Source of the DNA: an uncultured Lachnospiraceae bacterium
GTDB taxonomy: Bacteria > Bacillota > Clostridia > Lachnospirales > Lachnospiraceae
NCBI GenBank assembly: GCA_947588995.1
Contig: CANPZI010000008.1
Span: 1 to 64,000 of the forward strand
Length of the DNA stretch: 64,000 nt
Direction: 5' to 3'
The notes under the pieces are model-generated. The model did not search any database. It saw only the letters and a list, made by a program, of their open reading frames with translations, and had not been told where the DNA came from. The translations under genes were made by a program, and so were the position numbers. Positions 1 to 8,144 of the stretch are shown here, one piece after another (positions within the stretch are counted from its first letter, which is position 1; each line of letters opens with the position of its first letter).

Positions 1-969
1 CTTAAGGCATACGCGAAAGCGCAGGGCTTTGATAAATCTTATGATCCTTATAAAGCTGCCTATGGCTCCATGCCTGCCTATGCTTCTGCTAATCCTGAGA
101 TCAAACAGTTATATATCAATGGTCATTTCTGCTATGTCTTCAAGTTTGGTATTGTTACCAATGGTCTTGGCATCATCCGCCATATTTCTTTTTATAATAA
201 AGACTTTATGGCCGCCCATCCCGATATCGTTGTCAATAAAAAATCCGCTTCTCCTGACGTGGATAAGTCTGTTCATGATTCAAAGCTGCTTATCCCCACC
301 CTCAGAGATTTCTTTGCCAAGCATCCTTTGATCAATCCGAAAGTCTTTCTCGGTGATGCCGCCTTTGATACACTTCCGCTTTACAAAGACCTGCTGACCG
401 GTGATACCTTTGGCAGAGAAAAACATTTCCTCTCTGCTTACATACCTCTCAATAAGCGCTCCTCATCGGCGGATCATGAATCTTTTATCAATGAAAACGG
501 TATCCCCTGCTGTCCCAATGACCCGTCTCTTTTACTAAAGAAAGAGGGAAATAACACGGCTTTCCTTAAAAATGGTATCGCCCGTCAAAAGTTCATCTGC
601 CCTTTGACCACATGGGATAAAGGCGGCGATGGAAAATACCGCCGTATTTGTCATTGCAAACATCCCTGCACTTCTTCCATTTCAGGCAGAATGGTTTATA
701 TTTATCCCGAAAAAAATCTTCGCGCTTATCCCGGAACTCTCCGCGGTACTGATGAATGGGATAATACCTACAAAATACGGGCCGTTGTGGAAAGGGATAT
801 CAACCATATCAAGGAAAATCTCTGCCTTGCAGGCCGCCGCACTCAAAATGAAAAAACGCTTCATGCTGATCTGATCCTTGCCGGTATCACTCAGCTTATT
901 ACTGTTGTTCTTGCAGACAAAATCAACCATCATGAATACATCCGAAGCTTAAAGCCTCTCATAGCATAA
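1..969 (+). CDS. DDE transposase, 5'-truncated by window edge
   Basis: The reading frame is open from base 1 and ends at 969, so the N-terminus lies outside the window. The first ATG in the window (70) is internal. The protein has the look of a DDE insertion-sequence transposase: a beta-strand region around FKFGIVTNG, a GDAAFDT motif typical of the second catalytic Asp, and a C-terminal VVERDINHIK segment where the catalytic Glu would sit. I do not assign the IS family with certainty; it resembles transposases common in Lachnospiraceae. A strong hairpin follows at 1042-1064. No second copy of this transposase is visible in the window, and it is unrelated to the IS4-type remnant near 53.6 kb. 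Whether the upstream part is intact cannot be judged. Confidence 0.85.
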   Translation, partial: LKAYAKAQGFDKSYDPYKAAYGSMPAYASANPEIKQLYINGHFCYVFKFGIVTNGLGIIRHISFYNKDFMAAHPDIVVNKKSASPDVDKSVHDSKLLIPTLRDFFAKHPLINPKVFLGDAAFDTLPLYKDLLTGDTFGREKHFLSAYIPLNKRSSSADHESFINENGIPCCPNDPSLLLKKEGNNTAFLKNGIARQKFICPLTTWDKGGDGKYRRICHCKHPCTSSISGRMVYIYPEKNLRAYPGTLRGTDEWDNTYKIRAVVERDINHIKENLCLAGRRTQNEKTLHADLILAGITQLITVVLADKINHHEYIRSLKPLIA

Positions 970-1041
970 GACTTACCAGCTTTATAAAGCCTAAGCCTTA
1001 TTAAAGTATGCCTGATTTTGCCACCGCCTCCTTTTATCCTT

Positions 1042-1074
1042 GAAATCCTGCTCTGCAGGATTTCTTCCTTGTTT
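1042..1074 (+). terminator. Hairpin terminator after the transposase
   Basis: GAAATCCTGC, a TCT loop and GCAGGATTTC form a perfect 10-bp stem (1042-1051 with 1055-1064), followed by the T-rich TTCCTTGTTT. It lies 73 nt after the transposase stop and probably ends the IS transcript or lies near the IS terminus. A second, looser inverted repeat (GCGAACT 1086-1092 with AGTTCGC 1112-1118) follows. Confidence 0.6.
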
Positions 1075-1231
1075 GGAATCAAGATCGCGAACTCGTTTCG
1101 CAATTACCTAGTAGTTCGCTAATATACACACAGCTACTATTATAATGAAAACGGACGGATATGACAAGAAAATTGCGCGAAAAAACAGAAGACGCTTTGT
1201 TTTTGCCAAAGGAGTGTGCTATACTGGGCAC

Positions 1232-2701
1232 ATGGAAAACAGTAGATACGGGGCTGAAAAAATGCAGAGAAAACTGCCGGGGGCGTTTCTGGACAGAATG
1301 AAAGGCCAGCTCGGCGCGGATTATGAGGCGTTTCTGGCCAGTTATAACAGGGAGCGAACCTATGGCCTCCGCTATAATCCGCTTAAGGCAGAGCGGGAGG
1401 CTTTCCTGCGTCAGATGCCCTTTGCGCTGCGCCCTGTCCCGTGGGCGGCGGAGGGGTTCTACTATGAGCCGGCCGCACAGCCCGGCAGACATGTGCTGCA
1501 TGAGGCGGGAGCCTATTATATCCAGGAGCCCAGCGCGATGGCCGTCGTCCCCCTGTTGGATCCGCAGCCGGGGGAGCGCATCCTGGACTTGTGCGCCGCG
1601 CCGGGCGGCAAGAGCACGCATATCGCCGGCAGGATGCGGGGGCAGGGTCTGCTCGTGGCCAATGAGGTGACAGCGTCCAGGGCGGGCGTCCTGTCGCAGA
1701 ATATTGAGAGAATGGGCGTCGCAAACTGTGTGGTCTGCAGGGAGGAGCCGGAGCGGATCGCCGCGCTTTTTCCGGCGTTCTTTGACCGCGTGCTGGTAGA
1801 CGCCCCCTGTTCCGGGGAAGGAATGTTCCGCAAGGATGAGACGGCCGTCGCCGAGTGGAGCGAGGAGAATGTCGCCATGTGTGCCGCAAGACAGCGGGAG
1901 ATTCTGGAGGAAGCTTCGCGGACGGTGCGGCCGGGCGGCGTGCTGGTATATTCCACCTGCACGTTCTCCCCGTCGGAGGATGAGGAGATGGCGGAAGATT
2001 TCGTGCGGGCGCACCCGGATTATTTTATAGAAGGAACACCTGTGCGTCTCATGCCGCATCTCGCGGAGGGCGAGGGGCATTTTGCCGTGCGGTTTCGCAG
2101 AGAGGGGCAGATGGATGCAGACGGATGCAGGGCGGCAGCGGCATGTGCGGGCAGGCGCGGGACAGAAGGCGGGCTGTACGCACGGTGCGGTGAGGGCCCG
2201 GGCGGGAAGAAAAAGAGAGACGGTGTAAACGGAAAACGCGGCGGGAAAAGCACAGACGCGTCGGGGGACAGGGAGAAAGTCGCCTGCGATTTCCTGTATC
2301 GGGAACTGGAGCTGACAGAGGACAGCGCGGCAGCCATGTTCGCGGGCCGGGTGACGCAGAACTTCGGCAATGCGGTTTATCTGACACCGGAGGAGATGCC
2401 GCCGCTTGACGGCATACGGCTCGAAAGGCCGGGGCTGCAGCTGGGGCTCTGTGAGAAAGGCAGGATGAAACCGTCGCACGCGCTGGCGCTCGCCCTGCGT
2501 CCGGAAGACGTGGGCAGGAGTTATCAGATGACGCCTGAGCAGGCGGCCGCCTATGTGCGCGGAGAGACCTTTGCCGTCGATCCCGCGCTGAAAGGCTGGT
2601 ATCTGCTGTCCGTGCAGGGCTATTCGCTGGGCTTCGGCAAGGCCGCGGGCGGGCAGATGAAAAACCATTATCCGAAAGGGCTGCGCAGACCGCTGATGTG
2701 A
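1232..2701 (+). CDS. rsmF: RsmF-type 16S rRNA m5C methyltransferase (NOL1/NOP2/Sun family)
   Basis: SAM-dependent RNA cytosine-C5 methyltransferase of about 489 residues. It shows the SAM-binding LDLCAAPGGKS motif, the motif IV cysteine in DAPCSGEGMFR and the catalytic cysteine in YSTCTFSP, which are the family hallmarks. An arginine/glycine-rich insert (bases about 2100-2280) separates the Rossmann domain from a C-terminal PUA-like RNA-binding domain as in RsmF/YebU. The start is uncertain: ATG at 1232 has AAAGGAG 17 nt upstream, while ATG at 1262 (MQRKLPG) begins where family similarity starts and has only a weak GGGG. The frame is also open upstream to 1145. The gene is alone, between an IS element and the GH13 gene. 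The exact target cytidine cannot be read from sequence. Confidence 0.88.
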   Translation: MENSRYGAEKMQRKLPGAFLDRMKGQLGADYEAFLASYNRERTYGLRYNPLKAEREAFLRQMPFALRPVPWAAEGFYYEPAAQPGRHVLHEAGAYYIQEPSAMAVVPLLDPQPGERILDLCAAPGGKSTHIAGRMRGQGLLVANEVTASRAGVLSQNIERMGVANCVVCREEPERIAALFPAFFDRVLVDAPCSGEGMFRKDETAVAEWSEENVAMCAARQREILEEASRTVRPGGVLVYSTCTFSPSEDEEMAEDFVRAHPDYFIEGTPVRLMPHLAEGEGHFAVRFRREGQMDADGCRAAAACAGRRGTEGGLYARCGEGPGGKKKRDGVNGKRGGKSTDASGDREKVACDFLYRELELTEDSAAAMFAGRVTQNFGNAVYLTPEEMPPLDGIRLERPGLQLGLCEKGRMKPSHALALALRPEDVGRSYQMTPEQAAAYVRGETFAVDPALKGWYLLSVQGYSLGFGKAAGGQMKNHYPKGLRRPLM

Positions 2702-2809
2702 GAGGACACAGTGCGGCGCGCGGACGGCACAATATAATAACATGTGCAATTAAACAGACAAGCAGTAAAGACAAGTGTTAAAGACAGGCATATGAAGGAG
2801 GAGACGGCA

Positions 2810-4369
2810 ATGGCGGCGGAGTGGCTGAAGAAAGCAGTGTTTTATGAGATTTATCCCCAGTCTTTCATGGACGCAGACGGAGACGGTATCGGGGATTTCA
2901 ACGGGATTACGGAGAAGCTGGACTACATCAGGGAGCTTGGCTGTAACGCGATCTGGATGAACCCCTGCTTCGATTCGCCTTTCAGGGATGCGGGGTATGA
3001 TGTCAGGGATTATAAAAAAGTGGCCGAGCGGTACGGCACGACCGAGGACCTGCGGCATCTCTTCGACGAGGCGCACGCGAGAGGAATACATATTTTTCTG
3101 GATCTGGTGCCGGGACACACGTCGGAAGAGCACAGCTGGTTCGCCGCAAGCGGCAGGGAGGAAAGAAACGAGTATTCCGACCGCTATATCTGGACGGATG
3201 GATGGCTGGAGAGGCCGGAGGGAATCGGCTACATTGCCGGAGAAAGGGAGCGCGACGGCGTATATATCACGAATTTCTTCAAGTGCCAGCCGGCGCTCAA
3301 TTACGGCTTTTTCAAAAGGACGGCGCCCTGGCAGAAGCCTCTCGATCATCCGGCGTGCCTGGCGACGAGGGCTGCCATGGCGGACGTGATGCGCTACTGG
3401 CTGAGCCTGGGCTGCGACGGCTTCCGCGTGGATATGGCGGATTCTCTGGTGAAGAATGACGACGAGGTAAAGAGCGGCACCTGCGAGGTGTGGCGTGATA
3501 TCATCGGACAGGTGAAGAGAGATTATCCCGACATGGCGCTTGTGTCCGAGTGGAACAATCCCGCCTCTGCCATCGGCAGGGCCGGTTTCGATATGGATTT
3601 CTTCCTCGACTGGACGGGCAACGGCTACAATCTGCTGATGCGCGACTATGACAAGACGGGGCGGGACGACAGTTTCTTTAAGCGGGACAGCCGCAGAAGC
3701 ATCACGGACTTTCTGGACGAGTATCTGCCCAAGTACGAGGAGATCAAAGATAAGGGATTCTACTGCCTGATCACGGGAAATCACGATACGATCCGCGCCG
3801 CTTATCATCTGGACGAGAGGGAGCTGAAGCTGGCCTACTCGTTCTTACTCACCATGCCCGGCGTGCCGTTCATCTATTACGGGGATGAGATCGGAATGCG
3901 CTATCGGGATCTGCCCACGAAAGAGGGCGGCTACACCCGCACGGGTTCACGGACACCCATGCAGTGGGACGACAGCGTCAATTGCGGCTTCTCTAAGGCG
4001 GATCCGACCGCGCTGTATCTGCCCACGGACGGAAGTGACGGCGCGCCCACGGTCAGGGCGCAGCAGGAGAGGCCGGATTCCCTCTATCATACGGTACAGG
4101 CACTTCTGCGCGTCAGGAGGGAGAATGAGGCTTTCGCCGTGCATGACAATCTGCACATCCTCACGGCACAGCGGGGAGAGCGGGCTTTCGCCTACAAGAG
4201 GGGCGATCTGCTTATGCTGTGTAACCCGTCAGGAACGTCCCGGAGGCTTGACGTGGACGTGGCGGGCGCCAGGCAGCTCTACACGGTGGGCTCGTGCAGG
4301 CAGGACGGAACGTCGTGTATAGCGGAGGCGCAGTCTTTCGCGATTTACGCGTGCAATGAGCCAAGCTGA
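2810..4369 (+). CDS. GH13 alpha-glucosidase / alpha-amylase family enzyme
   Basis: Cytoplasmic glycoside hydrolase family 13 enzyme of about 519 residues with no signal peptide, probably acting on short alpha-glucans (oligo-1,6-glucosidase or alpha-glucosidase type). The (beta/alpha)8 barrel motifs are present: DLVPGHTS (region I), GFRVDMAD with the Asp nucleophile near residue 207 (region II), LVSEWNNP with the Glu acid/base near 246 (region III) and ITGNHDT near 324 (region IV). In region I a Gly replaces the Asn usually seen in NHTS. AAGGAGG at 2794-2801, 9 nt before ATG 2810, decides the start; the upstream ATGs at 2744 and 2792 have no site. No transporter or regulator is adjacent, so the substrate is inferred only from the family. 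Confidence 0.9.
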   Translation: MAAEWLKKAVFYEIYPQSFMDADGDGIGDFNGITEKLDYIRELGCNAIWMNPCFDSPFRDAGYDVRDYKKVAERYGTTEDLRHLFDEAHARGIHIFLDLVPGHTSEEHSWFAASGREERNEYSDRYIWTDGWLERPEGIGYIAGERERDGVYITNFFKCQPALNYGFFKRTAPWQKPLDHPACLATRAAMADVMRYWLSLGCDGFRVDMADSLVKNDDEVKSGTCEVWRDIIGQVKRDYPDMALVSEWNNPASAIGRAGFDMDFFLDWTGNGYNLLMRDYDKTGRDDSFFKRDSRRSITDFLDEYLPKYEEIKDKGFYCLITGNHDTIRAAYHLDERELKLAYSFLLTMPGVPFIYYGDEIGMRYRDLPTKEGGYTRTGSRTPMQWDDSVNCGFSKADPTALYLPTDGSDGAPTVRAQQERPDSLYHTVQALLRVRRENEAFAVHDNLHILTAQRGERAFAYKRGDLLMLCNPSGTSRRLDVDVAGARQLYTVGSCRQDGTSCIAEAQSFAIYACNEPS

Positions 4370-4446
4370 CAAGCTTGCTTGTCAATTTGGCAAATGCCGC
4401 GATAACGAGTGAAACGCGCAAAGCGTGTTTCAGTTCGTTTACCGCA
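4367..4446. repeat. Two nested inverted repeats between GH13 and MBOAT genes
   Basis: TGACAAG-cttg-CTTGTCA (4367-4385) forms a 7-bp stem that starts at the GH13 stop codon. It is followed by a larger imperfect palindrome (about 4398-4446) in which AACGAGTGAAACGCGC faces GCGTGTTTCAGTTCGTT. No clean T-run follows either, so this may be a dispersed intergenic repeat or an mRNA-stabilising structure rather than a classical terminator. The 26 nt at 4344-4369 recur with two mismatches at 54239-54264. Confidence 0.5.
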
Positions 4447-4543
4447 AATAGGCTCTTGTCAAAAAATCCCGGCTGGAATATACTAGATATAGGGTTCTCT
4501 TTTTCGACAAAATACCCTAATTTGTGTTTGGGAGCGCTTATCT

Positions 4544-5965
4544 ATGCTGTTTTCCGGTTTGGGATTTTTATTTCGGTTTTTGCCGGTCTTCATGATCCTA
4601 TATCTGCTTGTTCCCGCCAAGTATCGCAATATCGTTTTATTGTTGGGAAGCCTTGTGTTCTATGCCGTGGGGGAGCCGCGCTTTGTGCTGCTGCTCGTCT
4701 GCTCCGTGGCGGTCAATTACGCGCTGAGCCGTTATATGTTCTGGGAGCCCTCCTCCCCGCAGCAGAACCGCAGGGCAAAGTCGGCCAGAAGGCGAAAGAC
4801 AGCGCTTATTTTGTCGCTGATCGTGGATTTTGGCCTGCTCTTTGTGTTCAAATACTGGGATTTTGCTGCGGGTATGGTGAATACTCTGTCAGGCCGCGGA
4901 CTTATGCCGCTTCTTGCGCTGGCGCTTCCTGCGGGTATCAGTTTCTATACGTTTCAGATGGTTTCCTATCAGATTGACTGTTATCGGGGCGAGATCGGGA
5001 AGCCGGCGGAATTTGTGCCCTTTGCCACCTATATCTGCATGTTCCCGAAGCTGATTTCCGGCCCTATTGTGGGCTATGGGGAGGTGGCGGACAGACTGCA
5101 GAGCCGCAGGGTCAATGTCAGGAAACTGGAAAACGGGCTGAAGCTGTTCGCGGCCGGGCTGGGGCTCAAGGTGCTTCTGGCGGATCGGATCGGTACGCTG
5201 TGGAATACGATTATGTCTGCGGGCGCAGGCAATCTGCACGCGTCGGTGGCGTGGCTCGGGGCGGTTTCTTACTCCTTTCAGATCTATTTTGATTTCTGGG
5301 GCTATTCCGTGATGGCCATGGGCCTTGGGAAGATGCTTGGTTTTCAGATTCCGCGCAATTTCGACAGTCCGTACGCCTCCCGGTCGCTCTCGGAATTCTG
5401 GCGCAGATGGCACATTACGCTGGGAAGCTGGTTCCGCAAGTATGTGTATTTCCCTCTGGGAGGCAGCCGCAGGGGCCGGCTGCGCACGGTCTGCAACCTG
5501 TTTGTGGTCTGGGCGCTGACCGGACTGTGGCACGGCGCCGGCTGGAATTTTCTGTTGTGGGGGATGTTCTTTTTCCTGCTTCTCGTCATAGAGAAGAACA
5601 GTTACGGCAGGCGGCTGGAACAAAGCAAAGTGCTGGGGCATATCTATACGCTTTTGCTCATTCCCGTTACCTGGGTGGTGTTTGCCGTCACCGATATGGG
5701 ACAGCTTGCCGCGTATCTCGGCAATATGTTCGGTTTTCATGGCGACGCGCCGCTGGTCGGCATACCGCAGCTTGTGCGTTACCTAAAAGAATATTGGACG
5801 TTATTGATTGCCTGCGCAGTTTTTGCGACGCCGTATCCGGCGAAGCTCTATGACAAGTATGCAAACAGATGGTTTACGGTGCTGATTCTGCTTTTGATCT
5901 TTTGGCTTTCGGTGCATGAGATCATGGTCGGAGGCAATAATCCGTTTCTGTATCTGAAGTTTTAG
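4544..5965 (+). CDS. MBOAT-family membrane O-acyltransferase (AlgI/DltB-like)
   Basis: Polytopic membrane protein of 473 residues in the membrane-bound O-acyltransferase family. It is predicted to pass acyl (usually acetyl) groups across the membrane for esterification of a surface glycan or cell-wall polymer. Visible features are many hydrophobic segments from residue 1 on, the RSLSEFWRRWHITLGSWFRKY block characteristic of AlgI-like proteins, and the conserved LTGLWHGAGWNF segment with the invariant histidine near residue 328. The start ATG 4544 follows a GGGAGC site. The next gene, 15 nt downstream, is an SGNH-type protein, the usual partner that completes extracellular transfer. The acceptor polymer is unknown because no polysaccharide synthesis genes are adjacent. 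Confidence 0.9.
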   Translation: MLFSGLGFLFRFLPVFMILYLLVPAKYRNIVLLLGSLVFYAVGEPRFVLLLVCSVAVNYALSRYMFWEPSSPQQNRRAKSARRRKTALILSLIVDFGLLFVFKYWDFAAGMVNTLSGRGLMPLLALALPAGISFYTFQMVSYQIDCYRGEIGKPAEFVPFATYICMFPKLISGPIVGYGEVADRLQSRRVNVRKLENGLKLFAAGLGLKVLLADRIGTLWNTIMSAGAGNLHASVAWLGAVSYSFQIYFDFWGYSVMAMGLGKMLGFQIPRNFDSPYASRSLSEFWRRWHITLGSWFRKYVYFPLGGSRRGRLRTVCNLFVVWALTGLWHGAGWNFLLWGMFFFLLLVIEKNSYGRRLEQSKVLGHIYTLLLIPVTWVVFAVTDMGQLAAYLGNMFGFHGDAPLVGIPQLVRYLKEYWTLLIACAVFATPYPAKLYDKYANRWFTVLILLLIFWLSVHEIMVGGNNPFLYLKF

Positions 5966-5980
5966 GAACCGAGGAATGTT

Positions 5981-7426
5981 ATGAGCAAGAAGACGAAGAC
6001 ACGCAGCCGGAAAGCGGGTCGGGAGAGGGATACACAAGAGAATAACAAAACGCAGAAGAATGCGGGCGGAGAGCAGACTGTGCCGGAGAAAGAGGATTTG
6101 GTCTGGATCTCACCCGAGGAGATCGCGGCGGAGAAAACAGGCCCGGCCGGGCGGCCGGAGCAGCCCGAAACGGAAACTGCGGCGGAGGAAGCGCCGCAAA
6201 GAGGAAGATGGCTTCGGACGGCGGGGGAAGTGCTGTACAACTGCCCTTATCTGTTGGCCCTGTGCCTCACCGGTGCCGTGGCGTTTTTCTGTTCTGACGA
6301 GATCGGGATCAGGGCCATTGCGGCGGATGCGGAGGAAGCGGTGAGTCTGGTGACAGGCAGCGGGGCCGCGGCGGGCGGTGCGGTGACCGGCGGGGCGCCG
6401 GCACATACAGATAAGGCCGGTGCGGCCATTGCGGCGGCAGATGCTTCTTCTGAGAGTGCGGCGATGGGCGCTGCCGGACAAGAATCCACCGGCGCCGAGG
6501 AGACGAAGACCGGTGGGAACGGTACAGATTCCACGCCGGATCAGACGGAAAATACAGACGAAAATGCACGGCAAGAATCTGAAAATGCAGGAGAACGCAA
6601 GAGTGAAAATAACAATAAAGAAAATGAAATAAACTATAATAACGACAATGATGCCATAGAAATCGCGGAAAATAAAGAAAATACAGAAACTGGCGTCACC
6701 AAATATGAATTTTATGATCCAATAACGACAGACTCGCCGTATTACTCGGATGCAGGAAAAGTTGCATTGACGACCACGTACCCCTATACCAAAGAAAACG
6801 AGAGTTATTTTAATGACGCCGCATTTCTGGGCGATTCCAGGACGCTGGGGATATCGGACTATGCGGGACTGGACGGAGCGGACTTTTACTGCGACAGCGG
6901 CATGATGATATTCAAGCTGTTGGAGGAGGACGGCGTGACTTACCAGCGGACAGGAGAGAAAGTCAATCTCGCCCAGGTTCTTCAGGAGAAGCATTACGGC
7001 AAAATCTATATCATGCTGGGCATGAATGAACTGGGATACGGGAATACGCCGATGTACCTCGATAAATACCGCGAAGTGGTGGAGCAGATCAGGGCATGGC
7101 AGCCGGGCGCCGTCATCTATATCATGGCGAATCTGCATGTCAGTGAAGCCAAGAATAATATGGAGACAGAGTTTAACAATATCAATATCAACGACAAGAA
7201 CGCCGCCGCCGCCTCCCTGGCCAACGGAAAGGATATCTTTTATCTGGATGCCAATCCGCTCTTCACCGACGAGAACGGTTTCTTAAATGCGGAATTAACT
7301 TTTGACGGCGTGCATCTGTACGCACAGCATTACGACGTATGGCGGGAATTTCTGATGGAGCATGCGGTGGAGACGAAAGCCGGACAGACGGGAGACAGCG
7401 AGGATGGAAGAACAGAGGCTGAATAA
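5981..7426 (+). CDS. Membrane-anchored SGNH/GDSL hydrolase-like protein, MBOAT partner
   Basis: A 481-residue protein with a basic, low-complexity cytoplasmic start, one membrane segment (about residues 85-105, LLALCLTGAVAFFC) and a long acidic Asn/Glu-rich linker. The C-terminal SGNH domain shows the block I serine in FLGDSR (near residue 284), GMNE near 346 (block III, Asn/Glu variant) and the block V Asp and His in DGVHL (near 442). This is an outward-facing esterase or acetyltransferase fold, expected to act with the MBOAT protein 15 nt upstream in O-acylating a surface polymer. The linker-coding stretch (about 6590-6690) is strikingly AT-rich compared with its surroundings, probably because of its Asn/Lys/Glu composition. 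The 3' end overlaps the next gene by 23 nt. Confidence 0.82.
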   Translation: MSKKTKTRSRKAGRERDTQENNKTQKNAGGEQTVPEKEDLVWISPEEIAAEKTGPAGRPEQPETETAAEEAPQRGRWLRTAGEVLYNCPYLLALCLTGAVAFFCSDEIGIRAIAADAEEAVSLVTGSGAAAGGAVTGGAPAHTDKAGAAIAAADASSESAAMGAAGQESTGAEETKTGGNGTDSTPDQTENTDENARQESENAGERKSENNNKENEINYNNDNDAIEIAENKENTETGVTKYEFYDPITTDSPYYSDAGKVALTTTYPYTKENESYFNDAAFLGDSRTLGISDYAGLDGADFYCDSGMMIFKLLEEDGVTYQRTGEKVNLAQVLQEKHYGKIYIMLGMNELGYGNTPMYLDKYREVVEQIRAWQPGAVIYIMANLHVSEAKNNMETEFNNININDKNAAAASLANGKDIFYLDANPLFTDENGFLNAELTFDGVHLYAQHYDVWREFLMEHAVETKAGQTGDSEDGRTEAE

Positions 7427-8141
7427 ATATCTGGCGGCCTGTGGAATCTGTTCCAGGCGGGACGCAGACAGGCTGATCGAGCAGGGTGTCGTCACGGTCA
7501 ACGGCCTGACCGCTTCGCAGGGAATGAAAGTCACGGACGGAGATGAGGTTCGCGTGCGCGGCAGACGGGCTGTCTGTCGTGATAAAAAAGTAGTGCTTGC
7601 GTATTATAAACCTGTGGGGGTCGTCTGCACGGAGCGTGATGTCCACGCGGAGAGGATTGTCACCGAGGAGCTGCGCTATCCGGTCAGAGTCACCTACGCC
7701 GGACGCCTGGACAAGGATTCTGAGGGTCTGCTTTTGATGACGAATGACGGGGAGCTGATCGAGGCGATGATGCGCGGCGCCAACCGTCACGAGAAAGAGT
7801 ATGTCGTCAGGGTGCGGGAGGATTGGAGCGAAGAGGCGCTGGAGAGACTGCGGGCCGGCGTCTGGCTGGAAGATCTGCAGGTTTCCACGCGGCCCTGCGA
7901 GATCGAGCGCATCGGGCCCAAGACGGTGCGCATGGTACTGACGCAGGGGCTGAACAGACAGATCCGCCGCATGTGCAGGACGCAGGGGCTGCATGTGGTG
8001 TCATTAAAGAGAACACGCGTTATCAATGTGGAGCTGGGGAAGCTGCGGCCGGGAGAGTACAGGGAACTGACGGCGGGCGAGAGCAAAAGGCTGTATGAGA
8101 TATGCGGGCTTGCGGCAAAGAAAGCGGCGCGCGGGGATTGA
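7404..8141 (+). CDS. rluB: RluB/RsuA-family rRNA pseudouridine synthase
   Basis: A 245-residue enzyme that isomerises a specific uridine in rRNA (RluB: large subunit). It carries an N-terminal S4 RNA-binding domain (about residues 1-60, LNKYLAACGICSRRDAD) and a catalytic domain with GRLDKDSEGLLLMTNDGEL, whose Asp (near residue 102) is the catalytic residue. NRQIRRMC is the conserved C-terminal family motif. ATG 7404 is chosen over the in-frame ATG at 7362 because GGAG lies about 10 nt upstream and MEEQRLNKYL matches the family start. It overlaps the SGNH gene by 23 nt and is followed after 3 nt by ligA, so the three are likely co-transcribed. Confidence 0.93.
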   Translation: MEEQRLNKYLAACGICSRRDADRLIEQGVVTVNGLTASQGMKVTDGDEVRVRGRRAVCRDKKVVLAYYKPVGVVCTERDVHAERIVTEELRYPVRVTYAGRLDKDSEGLLLMTNDGELIEAMMRGANRHEKEYVVRVREDWSEEALERLRAGVWLEDLQVSTRPCEIERIGPKTVRMVLTQGLNRQIRRMCRTQGLHVVSLKRTRVINVELGKLRPGEYRELTAGESKRLYEICGLAAKKAARGD

Positions 8142-8144
8142 GAG

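Noticed and set aside
1079..2749. 556-codon minus-strand frame opposite the rRNA methyltransferase gene
   Set aside because: Low-complexity Arg/His/Pro-rich translation antisense to a gene with clear catalytic motifs; a typical GC-rich shadow frame.
4375..4977. 200-codon plus-strand frame overlapping the MBOAT start
   Set aside because: The MBOAT frame shows membrane helices and family motifs through the same bases; this frame covers the intergenic palindrome and has no SD.
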